The position numbers were made by a program, and so were the translations under genes. The notes beneath the pieces were generated by a model that saw only the letters and a list, made by a program, of their open reading frames with translations, made no database searches and was not told the DNA's origin. From Chrysomallon squamiferum (Eukaryota > Mollusca > Gastropoda > Neomphalida > Peltospiridae), in NCBI GenBank assembly GCA_012295275.1, contig CM022679.1, positions 29,716,664 to 29,780,663 on the forward strand: DNA of 64,000 nt, written 5' to 3'. Positions 12,590 to 25,481 of the stretch are shown piece by piece. Numbering within the stretch: the stretch's first letter is position 1; the number at the start of each line of letters is the position of its first letter.

Positions 12590-12930
12590 TTAGTATTGCT
12601 CAGTTGTCAAATTTAATACCTTGATGGAGCTGAATTAGTAATAGTACTGCAGTATTGTGCCAGTAATATTGCTGTTAATGCTTAGATTTTTTATTTTGAA
12701 ATAGTAATGTTACCAAGGCAGCAAAGCACTTTTTATAGCAGTATTACTGTTAATATTAGAAGTGGCATTATTTTTGAAGTAGTAATATTATCAACAGACC
12801 AATACCATTTTACAGCAATGATACTGTTAATATCTAAAGACACCAAAGTACTTTTGAAAGAATAATATTACCAACAGACCAAACTACTTTTGACAGCAGT
12901 AACACTGTTAACATCTGCATGTAGTCGAAT
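12590..12930. repeat. Degenerate tandem repeat, unit about 76 bp, four copies
   Basis: ACTGTTAATATCTA-type words occur near 12671, 12747, 12823 and 12906 (periods 76, 76 and 83). Each is followed by TTTTGAAATAGTAATATTAC and ACCAAAGCACTTTTGA-like words. The middle copies are best preserved. Confidence 0.75.
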
Positions 12931-13487
12931 TAGCTAATTTTCGGTATAGAGTGAACGCTGATGTCATCATTTTGTTAAAGTTCTATGGTCTCAAATTTTG
13001 GGGTCTCACGAGTTTTCAGTATTTCATATAGCGGGTTGTGGTATTTTTCTAGGGTCAGCATTTTGTGGTTATTTGATTAGCATACTGCACAACGTTACAG
13101 GGTTGCACTGTTTTGGCATGTTTCCACTGGCCACTCAGCTTCTGTCTCTGATGTTTACAGCCTGTTTGTTTTCCCCACTAATTAAAAATCTCCAGTGACT
13201 TGCGACAGAAACACGAGATTCTCATCAGCAGAAGTACTTTCCTCGGAGAAATTAGCTGTGTAAATGTTTACAGATGTCTCAGTGTGTTCTCGCCTGTCTG
13301 CACTCACTGTCTTCAACTTGTTGATGGAAAAGTCATTTCTGTTCTTTTCTTGAGTGTTCTTGATTAAGAAAATTTTGTTGATTAATTATTAAGCTTAACA
13401 TATCGTGTCCTGGGGCGACAGCAAAGGAGGTTTAAGTAGTGTTTTGTACGTGTGTGTGTGTGTGTGAATAGGTAGGGTGGTGATTTG

Positions 13488-13490
<3 letters not shown>

Positions 13491-13542
<52 letters not shown>
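13491..13542 (+). repeat. (GT)n(GA)n compound microsatellite
   Basis: Uninterrupted GT units pass directly into GA units, as in several other arrays in this window. Confidence 0.95.
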
Positions 13543-13543
<1 letters not shown>

Positions 13544-15289
13544 AAGAAAAACAAAATCTTTAGTTTTTTACTTTGTATACAGATTAGAATGTCTCTTCAA
13601 CAGTAAAAGAACAAGAAAAGCTTTATGATGAAACTGTCTATGATTAGTGCCATAACTGCTATCTGACATCCTCTCTACAAATACTTACAAAGATGCATGT
13701 ATCCAGTTTATAATGCACACTCATAACATAAAAATATTCACATTAACAGACACATGCATCCACCCACACAAAAGAGAGATACACACATGTATCATCCACA
13801 TTAAAAAACATAAGATCCTAAAAATAAAAAATAAGAGAGAAAAAAAGAGGTTAAGTACAAATAAATTTTGTTTTTCTACGAGTACGTGTATTGGACGTAC
13901 AAAACTGAAACCCAGGGGGATGTGTTAGAAAGAGAATCTGTTTTTCTTATCATCAGCCGCTTTTTACACTGGTATGTGTGTAATGGATTACCACTGTAGG
14001 CAACTGTAGACAGGTAATTTCTACTTGCTTATCGTTTAGTGTTGTTTGTTACATAAATCTCTTCTAAGCCAAAATCTCGTCTGTGCTTCCCAACCTCAAC
14101 AGCTTGGTAACTAACAGCTGTGTTCAGATTCGCGTGTTAGCAGGGAAAAATGTCTGATGAAGATGATTTCATTAGTGTGAAAAGTTCCATACCATCGCTT
14201 TGTTTTTACTCTTCTTTATTTTTTTTCACCCTAATTTCTTTTTCTTTTATCTTTATTTTATTTTTATTTTTTTTAAAACCTCTTAAACATTTTTTTAAAG
14301 TTTTTTTTTTTAACTTCATGTTTTTTTATCTTTCCCCTTTTTCTTTCACTGATTCCTTTTTTTTTTTTTTTTTTTTCCTTTCAAAAGGTTGGTTAAATAT
14401 GTGAAAGAAATGTGTCATAGATCAGTTGTGGATATCTTTGTGGGTTCATGGGTCTGTTATTAAGTGGACAGTAGTTCTTGATTATAATTGTCCTGATGGA
14501 TTGCAAGATGAGCTATTTTCTGTTCCAGCCAGGACTCATTAATTTGACTAAAATAAATAAACATCTTTTTCAATGCTGTCATTTATTTTATTACAGTTTT
14601 CAGATAAAAATTCAATATATTTTTATGGTTATATTGTCACAAACTGAAGTAGAGCATCAGTACAGTGATATGAATAGTCCAAATAATGAAGCCCCCCATG
14701 TTTCCAGTCATGTTACAATTACAAAATCACTTTCCAGATAATAACTATTAACATGCGTGTCATAAACATGTGCTATAATTGATGTTACAATAAACACATT
14801 ACATCCTTCAGAGATCTGATTTTTAAAATAAAAAAAATTACAACCTGTTCAAAACTTACTGACAGGCTCTGAAACAAGCGACAGTTCTGTAACTGTTTGG
14901 TCATGGTCGTGGTATTTTGATGGCTGTTAAAAACACATCACGTAAAAGAAGAAAAAAGAGAAAAAAAGATTAAAGAGCCTTCTAAGAAAAGTGTTAATTT
15001 GTAGGTAATTGATTATAATTGAGAAATCTGTTACAGTGGTGGTAGCAGACTTCACAGTTAAGAAGGAGAACATCAGCTGATTGTGTTGTTTTTTAAAAAA
15101 AAAAAAAAAAAAAGATCATGAAGTGCAAAGACACATTTGTGGAAGTGGCACAGTGCCAGCCAAAGTCAGCAGTGGAATGTCTGCCTCATGCCTCAGTAAT
15201 AACAGCAAGACAGCCTGCCAGAACATGCAGCACCTTTCCAGATGTTTCCTATGCACAATGTGTGTATACATAGTGTGTGTATATATAAC

Positions 15290-15465
15290 AATATGTACAT
15301 TATTTCCTACTCTGCTTAATGTGTGTGTGTGTGTGTGTGTGTGTGCGTGCGTGTACATGTACATATGTTGATTATTTTCTATTATACATAATGTTGTTAT
15401 ACTTAATATTGTATATCTTGGTAGATTATTTCCTACTGTACCTAATATAGTATGTGTGTACTTAA

Positions 15466-15500
<35 letters not shown>

Positions 15501-15570
15501 ATTTACCTATTTGTATATATACCTACTTTGTTTAACACTCAGATTATTACCTGCTGTACATAATGTGTTT
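15290..15570. repeat. Degenerate repeat cluster around GATTATTTCCTACTGTACNTAAT, with two (GT)n tracts
   Basis: The word TATTNCCTACTNTNCNTAAT (variants) occurs near 15300, 15372, 15426 and 15544. Two copies are followed by GT-rich tracts (15321-15346 and 15471-15499), suggesting that the unit and its microsatellite were duplicated together. Confidence 0.55.
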
Positions 15571-18500
15571 GTCTGTATATTATAATTAATAAACATTTAT
15601 ATGGTTTTTGTATGTGGGATATATATACTTATGAGATGTGATATAATGTGTATCAAGACGTATACACAGACATGTACACACGTATATACACACATACACC
15701 CATATATAAATATACACATAAAAGCATATATACACACTGGTGATCTCTTATTAAATAGACTTCATAAATATTAAGAGATACTGAAAACAAGAATGAATTT
15801 GTCAAAACATTATTTCAAGGTCATCAGTATTTTAAATTGGACCTTATTTAACCAGACACTCTTGGTCACTTATTGGTCAAGTGGTCATCACTCTCATAGA
15901 TCTGTTTGATTTGAGTTTTAGCCGAGTCTGTCTTGATTCGAGTCCAGTACACTTGAGTTTCAGAGATGTCACCCTTTCAAGAATAGAGCAGTCATTATGT
16001 TTTCTTTATCTCATTATTGTTTAATTGGTTTGACTTTTGATGATGATGTCTTTTGTTGAAGTTTATCTGTGTTTGCAGCAGTTGGGGGGAAAAAAGGCTT
16101 TCCTCATAAAAATAGATCATATCTTTAAAAATATGGCTACAAATTTAATTTTTGAAAATGTTACTAGGAATGAATTTAATTATGAAGAACCCTCAATGCG
16201 ATCCACTTGTTTTCAATTATTTCTTCTAAATACAACGAGAACAATAGGTGGATTTGTGCACATTTGCATATATGTACTCTTGTATATACAGGCATGATGC
16301 ATAGGCTGCACATAAACGTACGTACATACACCTCATATCGAAGGTTAAATAGAAAGGGTGCATGCGTGTGTGCACGCACGTGTAAATGTCAGAGAGAGAG
16401 AAAAAGTAATTATTCAACAACTTCTTGTATAATATCTCTTTTTTTGTCATCCTTGTTTTTTGAAGAGCTAAATAACCCACACTTGCTAAACAGTGATAAT
16501 TCATGTTTTTTTCTAGAATGGATGTTGGCAGTTCTCTCTGTCTGCAGAACATTGTCACGGTCACCCAGTGTGTTGTGTCATTTACAGTGTGTTTTATGAC
16601 TACTTGCTGTCTCTTCCTCTTCACTCTGCTTCATGCTCTGTAACAAATTAAACGTTGCAGAATAAATCAGTTGACAGAAAGGGAAATAACCAAAAAATAT
16701 TAAGATAAATGCATTATTTTTTTATTTTTTTATTATTTTTTTATTTATTTATATTTTATTATTTTTTATTATTTATTTTTTATTTATTATTATTATTATT
16801 ATTTTTTTTTTTATTATTTTTTTTTTTTTTTTTCCATTTATTACCATTTAATTCCCATTCCTTTACATTTTCTGTTTCATCCTTTGTGAACAAAACATTG
16901 AGTAGTTTATAAGTTTTAATTTAGGATAAAACAGAGTAAATTATAAACTGAACTCTTAACTCTGCAGCCAATGGCCTTTTGAAGTGGATTTTCAGTTAAC
17001 ACTGTTGGCTTCAGCCATCTATTTGAAATAGATTTTTAATAATTTTTTTAAAACACTGCTCTTGCAGAGAAGTTTTTGAAGAACCTCCCACAATGAGTAA
17101 TTAGTGATAGTTTTGTGTTTTAAACGTGAAATTATGAAATGAGAGAAAAAGATGTGAAAAACAAAAGTGATGATGATGAAACTGGAGAATGTAGGAGACA
17201 GGTTGCTGGGAGAGTGCCAGTCTGTTGGCCTTGCTACAGTTGGCCTCAGCCCAACTTACATGCAGTAATAGTGAGTTAGAGAGAGTCAGAGAGAGAGAGA
17301 GAGAGACCGAGTGAGTGAGTGTCTGTGTGTGTGTGTGTGTGTGTTCTGTGTGTGCTGTGTGTAATGTTTATGTAGATATTTGTATGTGCATGTGTCTGTA
17401 TGTGTACTTACTGGATTTACATGTAGTAATTGAGTGAGTTAGTGAGGGGGAAAGAGAGACACACAGAGAGAGAGAGAGAGAGAGAGTATGTGCATTTGTG
17501 TATGGTACATGATAGTGTGAGTGTGTGGGGTTGTATGTATAATGCCAGTTTTTCATGTAATATATCCTCTTTATTTTTGTATTTATTATTTGTTTGTTGT
17601 TGTGGTTGTTGTTGCTGTTGTTGTTTCATAGATCCTCTTTATTTATTTTGTTTGGTTTTATTTTATTTTATTTTATTTTATTTAGACCAAACCTTCTTGT
17701 TCCACCTTTAGGAAACCACTGCTGCGTGCTAGCAGCTGCACACACAGATGCATCTGTCTAATTGTATGTTTTGTTTTGTGGTTTTCTCAGTGACACGAAA
17801 TCTTGACACTTCAGTAGGTATTACAAATATCAGAGGTACAATCTATTTCCATCCTCTTTATTCTCTTTCTCTTCATCGCATTTAAAACATACTCGTTTGC
17901 CGAGTGGCTTTTTCAGCACTGCCATGCCTCAATTGTTGATATTAAACAAACTGTTGAAGTCAGAAGAATATTCGTGGCTTCACCTTTCATAGTTCTTTGC
18001 TACTGTGTATGCCTGAAGGGCCACAGTCTGCAGGATCAGTCCTCAGAGGGTACATAGATTTGGCTAGAGGTTGTGGTTATTCTTTTAGTGGTAATAATGG
18101 ATCTGAGGTGGTGTGGATCAATTTTCTTTTCAGACTAATTCCATTATTTCATATTCCAGAGAGTGCACTGTGATAGAGCATTGTTTGTGATCTCCTGTTA
18201 TCTTGCGTTGCTAATAGATACAAAAAAAATCCTTGAAGTAGAATTAACTGTTTCATATAATTTACATATAGATAGACAGACAGAGAGAAAGAGACATAAA
18301 GGAAAGAAAGAGAAAAAAGGAAGAGATAATTTGTCATGAACATTTTTGAAGATATTGTGATAAATATGAATAATTGGAGAAAATAAAATTTTATGTAGAT
18401 ATTTATGGATGTAGTTGACGTCTTTTATTCTGATCAGCAATAATAAAAAAAAATAATAATAATTTATTGATGTATTTTGTAAAATTCTTACTTATGATTA

Positions 18501-20933
18501 ATCATCACCGTTGTTTTACTGGCATACAGCATGACATCTCACCTGTTATTAATTTATTTTTTTATATCAACATAAAAACAATAACAAGTAAATCTCTTAG
18601 ATTTGTTTTTATAAAAAAAAAAAAATTTTTTGTTATGCTACCTTAGACTTTGTTTTGTGAGAATCTGAAGAATTCCGTGGGTTTTGCATTCTTCTTTTTG
18701 GTTAGTCAGCTCTGTTTACTGCTTCACTCTGATGACTACATCTTCCACGATGTTGTTGATTAGGTTTATGATTTAACCATCAGGCAGCCAGAACATTGAG
18801 ACTTGTTTTGTTCAGGGTTTTTTGGGGTAGAAGGCTTTTTTTTTTTTTTTTTTTTTTACAATTTTATTTCTGGTTAAGCAAAGATTTCTCAATTGTTTCT
18901 TACCCCATGCAGGTTAATGGGTAATTCTTTTTCTTCTTTGTCATTTTCTTGTTGGTTTTTTTTTCTGATTTTACAGGTGTTTTTTTTTTCATCACACATA
19001 ATTGGTGGGAGATTCTTTTTTTTTTTCTTCCCCTTTTTCTTCTTCTTCTTCTTCTTCTTCTTCTTCTTTCATTATTTCACAATGTTTCACAGAGGTTTGG
19101 AGCTTTTTATCCCCCTTTTTTTTTTTCTCTCGTTATTTCACAATTTGCTTTTACCAAAGACAGACAGTGGACAATAATGGCAGCAGATTTTTCCTTTTCC
19201 TTCATCTTCTGCTGCTGGTTCTTCTTTCTTTCTTCTTCTTTTTCTACTACTACTAATTGTTTTTATGATTCCACACTATTCTTTCTTTTAACCACATGCA
19301 AACAATAGTCAGTATTGGAGGTAGAGCAGCGACTTCTGTCATTGTTTGGCAGTGGTTAGAATTGTTTGGTATATGAATGATTGGAAATTATGTTGTTGAA
19401 AGGTTTGGCATAATTGAAATGGCAAAAATCATTCAGTAATTTCTGATGTATGCGATAGCCAGTGGATAGTGTCACTGGTTGGCAAAACACTAAAATTTGG
19501 TAAATGTGTGTAAGTAAGTAAGTGATGTAAATATCAAAGTGAGAATAAGAGAATTATTGTTATTGTTATTTTGATCGTTTGACATCTTGAGGGTCTTTTA
19601 TTTTTATTGTTACTGTTGTTATTATTTTCTTTATTTTTTAAAGAAATATTTATATTTCTCACTGTAAAGAGGCTGTATATATTGCATAAAATTAGTCATT
19701 TGAATATGGATGAGGCAGGGCTTTTTGCCTTTCAGTTTATTTTTAGAATCTTTTTTTCTTTTTTATTATTCTAAATAAACTTTGTAATATATCTAATATA
19801 TATCTTGCATATATATCTGTTTATTCTAGAATCAGATATCACATTGATTATTAATGGCTGGTTTGATCTTTATTTCTACAAGTAATGGAAGGAAATTAAC
19901 CTCTTGCTTTCCAAAACAAATACAACTTTTTCTTGTAATAATGAATGACTTGTTTATCAGAGACTTGTATATTATCTTATTTTCCTGTTCATGGGAGGGC
20001 TTATAACAGATCACTTATTTCTAAATGGTAAATATAACCCTTTGGAATAATAAAAACAGCAGTGTTTTTTTTTTTTTTTTTTTATATATGATACTTTAAC
20101 AGTTAATATTAAGATATGTTTGGGGGTCTTTAATATTTGTTCAGTCTTCTTCTAAGGTTTATTGTAAGTAACTGTTTTTAATAAAAAGTTTATTTTTGTA
20201 TCTTGGTAAAACTTCATGTGTTAAATGGTAATGGAATTAATTTAACCTCTTGCCTTCCAAAATAAATACTTCATCATGAGAGAAATCTATTTATCATCAA
20301 ACGTTTCTTGTGGGCTTTAATATGGCTGCCATTAGCCACAATGTAATAAGATCTTCTTTACAGCTTTACATTGCATTCAGTATCACATTAAACAAAGTTA
20401 AAAAAAATAATCTTTTTACCAGTGCTCATTATTATTATTATTCATTGTTACTGTTGTTACTCATTTTATTTTATTTTTATATATAATGGCATAGTGTGTG
20501 TGTATATATATATTTATATATAATGGCATTGTGTAACATGATATGATGTAAAAACACATTTTTCTTATTTCATTTTATTTTATTTATAATTATTTAGTTT
20601 CAAGCAATATTTTTATCTTGAAATCAGACACCTTTTGGGATTTGCCATCTGTTTGAATGGTGTTTTTTTTAAGTTGTGAAAATGTTAAATTCATAGATTG
20701 TGGAGCAGTGGAATTGTTGTTTCTGGGCTAAAGTTATCCTGTTCCTCTCAGAATTAGAAAGTTATTTGCTAAGTAGGTTGGAAAAAGGAAATTTGGTGCA
20801 TATGACCTTACATCTTGATAGAATGCATGTGTTCTCTTAGTATTAAGCTGTGTTTTGAGAAAGAAAGATTAAAGGAGGGAGAGATGGAGAAAGAAAGGAA
20901 AGGAGGGGAGTCAGAGGAAGAAAGAGAAAAATT

Positions 20934-20978
<45 letters not shown>

Positions 20979-22118
20979 CATGTTGTTATTTAATCTGTAA
21001 TGATATAGATGTTGTTCACTTTCCTATCTGTCATTATAAAATATTTTTGAAAAATCTCTAGTTTTGATAAAAATAAACATACCCATAACATCAGGTTTCT
21101 TTTCTTTTTTTTGTCTTATTCTTTTTTTTTTTTTTTTTTTGATATATTATGTTTAATATCTAATAATATTCGTACAACTTCCCCCCAAAAAGCTTAACCA
21201 ATAACAACAACAACAACAACAAAACTAATTTTATCATGAATCACAAAGCAGTTGTTGATTAACAGAAGTGTGTGTTAAAAACTGGTGATTATAAAACAAA
21301 GTAAATCCCTGTAATTAAAAACAAGCCCATTGTTTGTGAAAATGGGAAAATGTTATGAGCTCCTTCAGGCTCTGCAGTAATTAAAAACACACAGAAAGTA
21401 TCAGAGGCTGTTAGAATACAACACTGTTTACAAAGGTGTTTTCAAAACAGTTTAGTTTGACTGCTCATAACAATACAGATGAAGCCAGAGTTTATTTCAA
21501 ATAGAGCACAAGTCTAAATGTATTGTTTATATACTTGTTAGTGGTTGTTTCCCAACCAAAACATTTATCTGTTCCAAAAGTGGCCCTCATTTAGTCTAGA
21601 GCTGGTGTCATCTGGGCAAGATGAGGACTACCTTGGGGCCAGATAAATGTGCTAGCTGGGTTCTGTCTCGTACCACAAACTTTACCAATAATAAAGTATG
21701 TCACTAGTCGCAGAATTCCATTATCACTCAGTCTGTACTTTAAAAAAGTTTTGTTTAGTAATTAATATCATGGAAAAAAGAAGTGTCTGAGTCTATCCTC
21801 ATTACACTGTTATGCAGTTAACAAACTTTATTATCAACAAAGATTGGTTTCAGGATTTATTCAGTTGGATGATTACCAAATCATTTTAATGTTAGTTGTA
21901 ATCAAAAACACACCAAAGACATTTTTTCCCCCCTTTTTGTAGTACTTTGGCTTACAAGTGCAGTCATAACAGTACAGTTTGGTTAGTAAAGTGGTGTTTG
22001 TTCATAACAGTACATCTGGGTGCCTGGGTATCCCTTTCAAAGAATTAACTTCTGTTTTGTTTACTCTGTTGCAAATGAAACCACTTTAAATAACAGTGTT
22101 ATTTTTCTCTTTTTTCAG

Positions 22119-22184
22119 CACTGAAAAGAAAGTTGATGCTTCGCAGATCCGTAAATGAATTAGTAGACAGAGGAATTTATCCAC
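22119..22184 (+). CDS. MRTF: MRTF exon 2: RPEL1 motif
   Basis: Acceptor CTTTTTTCAG, donor CCAC|GTAAGT. The 66-bp exon encodes residues 86-108 and contains LKRKLMLRRSVNELVDRGIY, which aligns with vertebrate MRTF RPEL1 (LKLQQRRTREELVSQGI). As in vertebrate MRTFs, the second position of RPEL1 is Arg rather than Pro (RRxxxEL). RPEL motifs bind monomeric actin. It is isolated by a 10.4-kb intron on the left and a 3.2-kb intron on the right. Splice phase is 1 at both ends, so skipping it would keep the frame and remove only RPEL1. Confidence 0.92.
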
Positions 22185-22684
22185 GTAAGTATGCGTTTGA
22201 TCTCTGTACTAAAAATTACTGTACTAGACTTATAGCTGAGTATACTTTGCATTTTCACAATATTTTAATTTAAAATTTCAAGATATAAAAAACAAAACAA
22301 TTGCTCTGTTTGAAATGATTGTAATAAAGACACAAAAAGGCTATCATCCTGTAAATATATTTGTTTCAATTAATTTAAAATTTCTGAAGATATTAATAAA
22401 AAAAATTAAAAATTGTTTAAAATTATTTTAATACATATATCTGGTTGGTCACCGTAATTGTGTATTTTGTCTTGTGTATTTATTCCCTTAAGTATTGATT
22501 TGATTTTATGGTACATTAATTTAAAATTAAAAACAAAAAAATACACTTTGAAGCTTAACTTAATAAACAGAGCCTGACATTTTATACCATAGCACATCAA
22601 ATCAAAAACAATAAAAATAAATTTGGCATTTTCACTGCTGTATTAAAAAAAAAGACCCTCTGATTGTAAATCTAAGTTCCCAAA

Positions 22685-22875
22685 AGCATGCTGCCTTACT
22701 GTTGGTCAGCAGAATCCTCTTCTCAAAATAGCAGCCAATCAAAGCATTAGCTTTTGTTTTGCTTTTGAAAGACATGATAATAAGCATGCTGCATTACTAT
22801 TGGTCAGCAGAATTCTCTTCACAAAATAGTAACCAATCAAAGTGTTAGCCTTTGAAAAACATGATAATAAATGTA
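22685..22875. repeat. Two-copy tandem duplication, unit about 105 bp, with inverted CCAAT words
   Basis: AAGCATGCTGC, TTGGTCAGCAGAAT and CCAATCAAAG recur with a period near 105 bp (about 22686-22785 and 22791-22875). In each copy TTGGT and CCAATC face each other about 40 bp apart. Confidence 0.8.
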
Positions 22876-24102
22876 TATTTATTCATATTCAGAGATAAAA
22901 TATGTGAATATGTGTTTCTTGCAAATCAGCTTTTATAATAAAACACATCAGAAAAATAGGCTGCTTATCCGTAGATGTTATCTAAAGTACATGTATCCAT
23001 GTAAATGGTACACGATATCAGGAATATTAAAATTACAGTTTTGACATAGCAGACTAAGAAAAATACATTTGCCTTCCCTACTCTAACCTGAGAATGCTCT
23101 ATCTGTATTGTGATTATGTACATCTAAATTTGTATCGGTACTTCACCTGGATAGTATCTGTGTTCTGTCTATGCTGCATATGTCCTGACCCTGTCAGACC
23201 TCACACAACTAAATGAGATACAAAATAAAGACGGTCGTTTGTTTTGGAGCACCCAGTGTGATTGTCATACTTAAAGTTTTGATAAATAAGTGAAACTGCA
23301 ACATAATAAAGTCTTGTTTTTCCATAGAAACTTTTAATAATGAGAAAAAAGAAGAAGAAAAAAAAAAACGAGAAATAAAAAGAAAAAGAAAAGTTATGTT
23401 CAACAGATTATAATAGTTCATGTTAAAATGTTAATAAGATAGACAGTAAAATTATTTTCTATGTCTGTCTGTGTGAGTGTGTAATGTAAAAATGATTGCT
23501 GTTCTGGAATGATAAGTAAGAAAACAAGTCAGTATATGCATGAATTGTATTTAAATTGCAGATAATTCTGACAAAGACAACTTTATTCTATAATTTGACA
23601 GATACAGAATATATAATATTACAAATTATCTGTTGTTTGAGACAATCAACAGATAAAAATCCAATAAAAATTTATTTTTAAAAAACGGAAGTGATTTCTG
23701 GCAGAGTAACCAGAACAAGAGATTTAAATATAAAACATATAAGAAAATTACTTGATAGGTAATAATAATAATTTTTGAACAGTGTGTCAGTAATACATCA
23801 ATACAGACTAATTTTCACTTTATTACAACCAAGAATTTACCTAGAATGTTTGTTATTTGGATTAAAAAAAAGAATAATAATAAACTAAAAATTGTTATTA
23901 CAAGAGGGAAGAAAATTGTGGAAAAAAAGAAAGGAAGAAAAACACCACACTCACACACACACACAGAAGCACTGACAAAAAAAATAAAAATAAACCCACC
24001 TGAAAATTGGTATTACAAGAAAAAGAAGTGGGAAAACAAAACAACCGAAAAAAGCACACTGCTGAATATTGGTATTCTCAACTGTTGGCTCAGCTGCCTG
24101 GC

Positions 24103-24135
<33 letters not shown>

Positions 24136-24486
24136 TAGAGATAGATAGAGCTCAGGGACAGGGTATAAAAGAAAACTGTGTGTAATTAGCAGGAACATGA
24201 AAGTGTCGATGTTTGTTTGTGTGAGAGTCAGTTCTGTTTCATGTAAAACTCCTGTTCCTGTTGTTATCTCCTCCTATTAGTGGCCTGTTGAAAAACACTC
24301 TAGGTTTGACAACACAGAGAGAGGCCTTTCACTGGTGTTAGGTTTTTTACTTCACTTCAGTTTTTTATATTTCTCTGTATCTCTCTTTTCTGAGTTTATA
24401 TCCAGTTTCTGTTACATATTTTATTATACTTCATTTGTGCAGCTGATAACTAAATATTTCTGTATTCTGCTTTCATTATTTATCAT

Positions 24487-24575
<89 letters not shown>

Positions 24576-24590
24576 GTCTCTGTCTCTGTA
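24487..24590 (+). repeat. Long (CT)n microsatellite
   Basis: More than 40 CT units, ending in a (CTCTGT)n variant. Open frames on both strands here are repeat translations. Confidence 0.97.
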
Positions 24591-25374
24591 ATTGCCCCAA
24601 CTGAATATTACATGATGATGGTAGCATTTTGTCTCTCGGACCATTTTATGGTTATTGATAAAGTGATTAAATGATAAACAAAAGCAAATGATGATTTACT
24701 GTATGCTTAGATAAGAAAAATTGCATCTATTACAGACTTCCATTAAATTGGCTATCAGAATGACTTTAACAAAAATCGTTTCTTAATGATCCGTAAATTA
24801 CAGTTGGCAGAATAATATAAAACTAAAGGAACCAATTCAAGAATCATTGGCTGTTGCCAGACGTAATTAAATAAACCACAGACAAATGATTCAAAATTAA
24901 TTAATCGTATAAAAGCTAATTACATCATTTGTGTGCCAAAGTCTTTAAGAAAGATTTATGAGCATGAAATATATTTCATAATAAAAATTGATTTTGTCTA
25001 TTGTAGTATGTAAATTAGAAATGATAATTTTTTAATTTAAAAAACATTTAAAAGAATTAAATTTAAAAAAAAACAGTTTTGGCAAGTTTATTAGATTTAT
25101 TTAGACTAAACTAATATAAGACTTTTGATTTTCATGTTTTGTATGTGTTCTAATTATCAGACTGATAATGGACATTTTTCAGATTCTGAAAGCAAATGTA
25201 TATATTTAAAATATTTGTTATCAAAAGTTGTTCCCCTTCATTTCACTTTATGTCTGTGCGGTTTGATTCTTACATAATAATTTATTAGCCAATGCATTCT
25301 TGTGTGTTGTTCCTCTATATTTATCAGACTACATATTTATTTATTTTATTATATTTTATTTTTTTTCATTTCAG

Positions 25375-25430
25375 CATTAAAAACTCCCCCAGCATTTGCC
25401 GAGCAGAGGAAGCAATTAGAAAGAGCAAAG
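25375..25430 (+). CDS. MRTF: MRTF exon 3: RPEL1-RPEL2 linker
   Basis: Acceptor CATTTCAG, donor AAAG|GTAGGC. The 56-bp exon encodes residues 108-126, PLKTPPAFAEQRKQLERAK, closely matching the vertebrate MRTF linker (PLKSPAAFHEQRRSLERAR). The Pro codon at its start is completed by the last base of the RPEL1 exon. It ends in phase 0. The intron after it carries a 62-bp minisatellite starting about 50 bp beyond the donor. Confidence 0.93.
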
Positions 25431-25481
25431 GTAGGCTTTCAGATTTTATTTTGAGTTTACTGATGCATTACTTCACATCAC

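Larger units (their letters stand above)
11737..22118 (+). other. MRTF intron 1 (10.4 kb)
   Basis: Bounded by GAAT|GTGAGT and CTTTTTTCAG|CACTG. It contains degenerate minisatellites (12590-12930, 15290-15570), (GT)n/(GA)n arrays at 13491-13542, 15321-15346, 15471-15499, 17322-17343 and 17459-17486, T-rich low-complexity tracts (14215-14380, 16709-16835, 18835-19160), a (GT)n tract at 20939-20977, and a two-copy repeat at about 19850-20290. A possible alternative 5' exon near 14150 is discussed in the findings. No other coding exon is supported. Confidence 0.75.
22185..25374 (+). other. MRTF intron 2 (3.2 kb)
   Basis: Between CCAC|GTAAGT and CATTTCAG|CATTA. It contains a two-copy 105-bp duplication (22685-22875), A-rich low complexity (23340-23400, 23860-24040), (GA)n-like sequence near 24105-24150 and a long (CT)n tract. 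No coding sequence is supported. Confidence 0.8.
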
